6,202 nt of DNA from Poriferisodalis multihospitum. GTDB lineage: Bacteria; Actinomycetota; Acidimicrobiia; Acidimicrobiales; Poriferisodalaceae. Of this stretch, positions 5,619 through 6,202 are shown piece after piece. The translations under genes and the position numbers were made by a program. Numbering within the stretch: the first letter of the stretch is position 1; each line of letters begins with the position of its first letter. The stretch lies in NCBI GenBank assembly GCA_028278755.1, contig JAPYOI010000206.1:1-6202 (forward strand). The letters run 5' to 3'. Under the pieces are notes generated by a model. The model made no database searches and was not told where the DNA came from. It saw only the letters and a program-made list of their open reading frames with translations.

Positions 5619-5647
5619 GTCAACGCCGAGTCAGGCCGACTTCTCGG

Positions 5648-6202
5648 CTACTGGCCGAGGAAGGTGTCCAGCGCCTCCAGCACTGTGGCCTTGTCCGGAG
5701 CTACGAACACATGGGTCGCGCCCGAGCTGTAGATCGAGTCGCCGATGCGTACGAGGGCGCCGTAGCGGTTGACGGGAAGCCCCTGGAAGGTGGCCGTGTA
5801 GTCGGTGCCGAACGACTCGTCGCCGAGAGCGGGATCGTCGCCGTAGGCGAACGCGCCGATGGCGCCGGTCGACGGCTCAGGGAACTCGCCGCAGGCGACG
5901 ATCTCTGCCTTGTAGCTGTTGAACGCCTGCGAGGCCACGTCAACTGACTCGAATCGGGTGATGGAGAGATCGAGGAACGGCCCCGTCAGCGGATCGGCCG
6001 CCCAGACGGCTTCGGAGTACGCCACCGGCAGCAGGCCGCCGTAGGCCGGGGTGCCGGGGCAGGTCTCGGGCCGCGGGATGTTCGTGGCGGTCTGCAGGGT
6101 GTCGAAGCCCTCCGGTGTCTGGCCTTCCAGCAGGGCGCCCTCCACGGCGCCGGGCAGCGCTGCGCCAGCAGAGGCTTCGGTCGTTGGCGGCGGCGCTTCG
6201 GT
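5648..6202 (-). CDS. Probable exported protein or lipoprotein, N-terminus beyond right edge
   Basis: The frame is open from the right edge to TAG 5650-5648, giving 184 visible codons; a GTG at 6145 is possible but the frame continues upstream. The visible part begins with a Pro/Thr/Ala-rich linker (TEAPPPTTEASAGAALPGA), typical of the spacer after a signal peptide or lipobox in actinobacteria. A compact domain follows, with two cysteines (PETCPGTP and VACGEF) that could form a disulfide. It contains aromatic-rich segments (YSEAVWAADP, VDVASQAFNSYKAE, YTATFQGLPVNRYGALVRIG) and ends in KATVLEALDTFLGQ. The layout loosely recalls extracellular sensor domains of the PknH type, but I cannot assign a family. 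It precedes the SulP gene by 29 bp on the same strand, so the two are probably cotranscribed. Confidence 0.75.
   Translation of the reverse strand, partial: TEAPPPTTEASAGAALPGAVEGALLEGQTPEGFDTLQTATNIPRPETCPGTPAYGGLLPVAYSEAVWAADPLTGPFLDLSITRFESVDVASQAFNSYKAEIVACGEFPEPSTGAIGAFAYGDDPALGDESFGTDYTATFQGLPVNRYGALVRIGDSIYSSGATHVFVAPDKATVLEALDTFLGQ

Noticed and set aside
5619..5647. Small inverted repeat (CCGA...TCGG with inner GTC/GAC) between the exported-protein and SulP genes
   Set aside because: Only 4 + 3 bp with a 3-nt bulge and no T tract; too weak to call a terminator or attenuator.
4800..5732. 310-codon plus-strand open frame opposite the SulP gene
   Set aside because: His/Gln/Arg/Asp-rich antisense shadow; the minus frame gives a complete SulP protein.
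3915..6202. A carbon-concentrating operon around the BicA-like transporter
   Set aside because: No carbonic anhydrase, carboxysome or regulator gene is in the window, so bicarbonate uptake is only one option.

Overview
The window is high-GC DNA with strong G/C preference at third codon positions, mixed ATG/GTG starts and several possible leaderless starts. This points to an actinobacterium. The secreted protein at the left edge resembles proteins I associate with marine or environmental Acidimicrobiia, but that placement is tentative. No RNA gene, CRISPR array or insertion sequence was found.

Layout from left to right. (1) 1-483, minus: the N-terminal 161 residues of a secreted protein of the choice-of-anchor R type. 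It has a strong Shine-Dalgarno (SD), a signal peptide and an 11-base C tract in codons 6-10. The gene runs off the left edge. (2) 484-746: an intergenic region, A+C-rich on the plus strand, with a possible minus-strand promoter and a small coding-like remnant. (3) 747-1628, plus: a minimal nucleotidyltransferase (MNT-type) followed by a helical region. Its last 75 codons look out of frame, so a one-base deletion near 1405 is suspected. (4) 1481-2359, plus: an EamA/RhtA-like exporter. (5) 2375-3172, minus: a rhomboid protease with an internal 13-residue tandem duplication. (6) 3199-3918, plus: a DNA alkylation repair (AlkD-like) protein, divergent from the rhomboid across only 26 bp. (7) 3915-5618, minus: a BicA-like SulP anion transporter with a C-terminal STAS domain; its stop codon overlaps that of the AlkD-like gene. 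(8) 5648-6202, minus: the C-terminal part of a probable exported protein or lipoprotein, 29 bp upstream of the SulP gene and probably in its operon.

The genes do not form one obvious pathway. Membrane and envelope functions dominate (exporter, rhomboid, SulP, two exported proteins), with one DNA repair gene and one nucleotidyltransferase. The most interesting points are the C11 tract just after the start codon of a secreted protein, which could make it phase-variable; the mirror-image -10 elements between the rhomboid and AlkD-like genes; the recent duplication inside the rhomboid; an Asn in place of the expected Na+-site Asp in the SulP protein; and the probable frameshift in the nucleotidyltransferase. 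I see no clear new multi-gene system.
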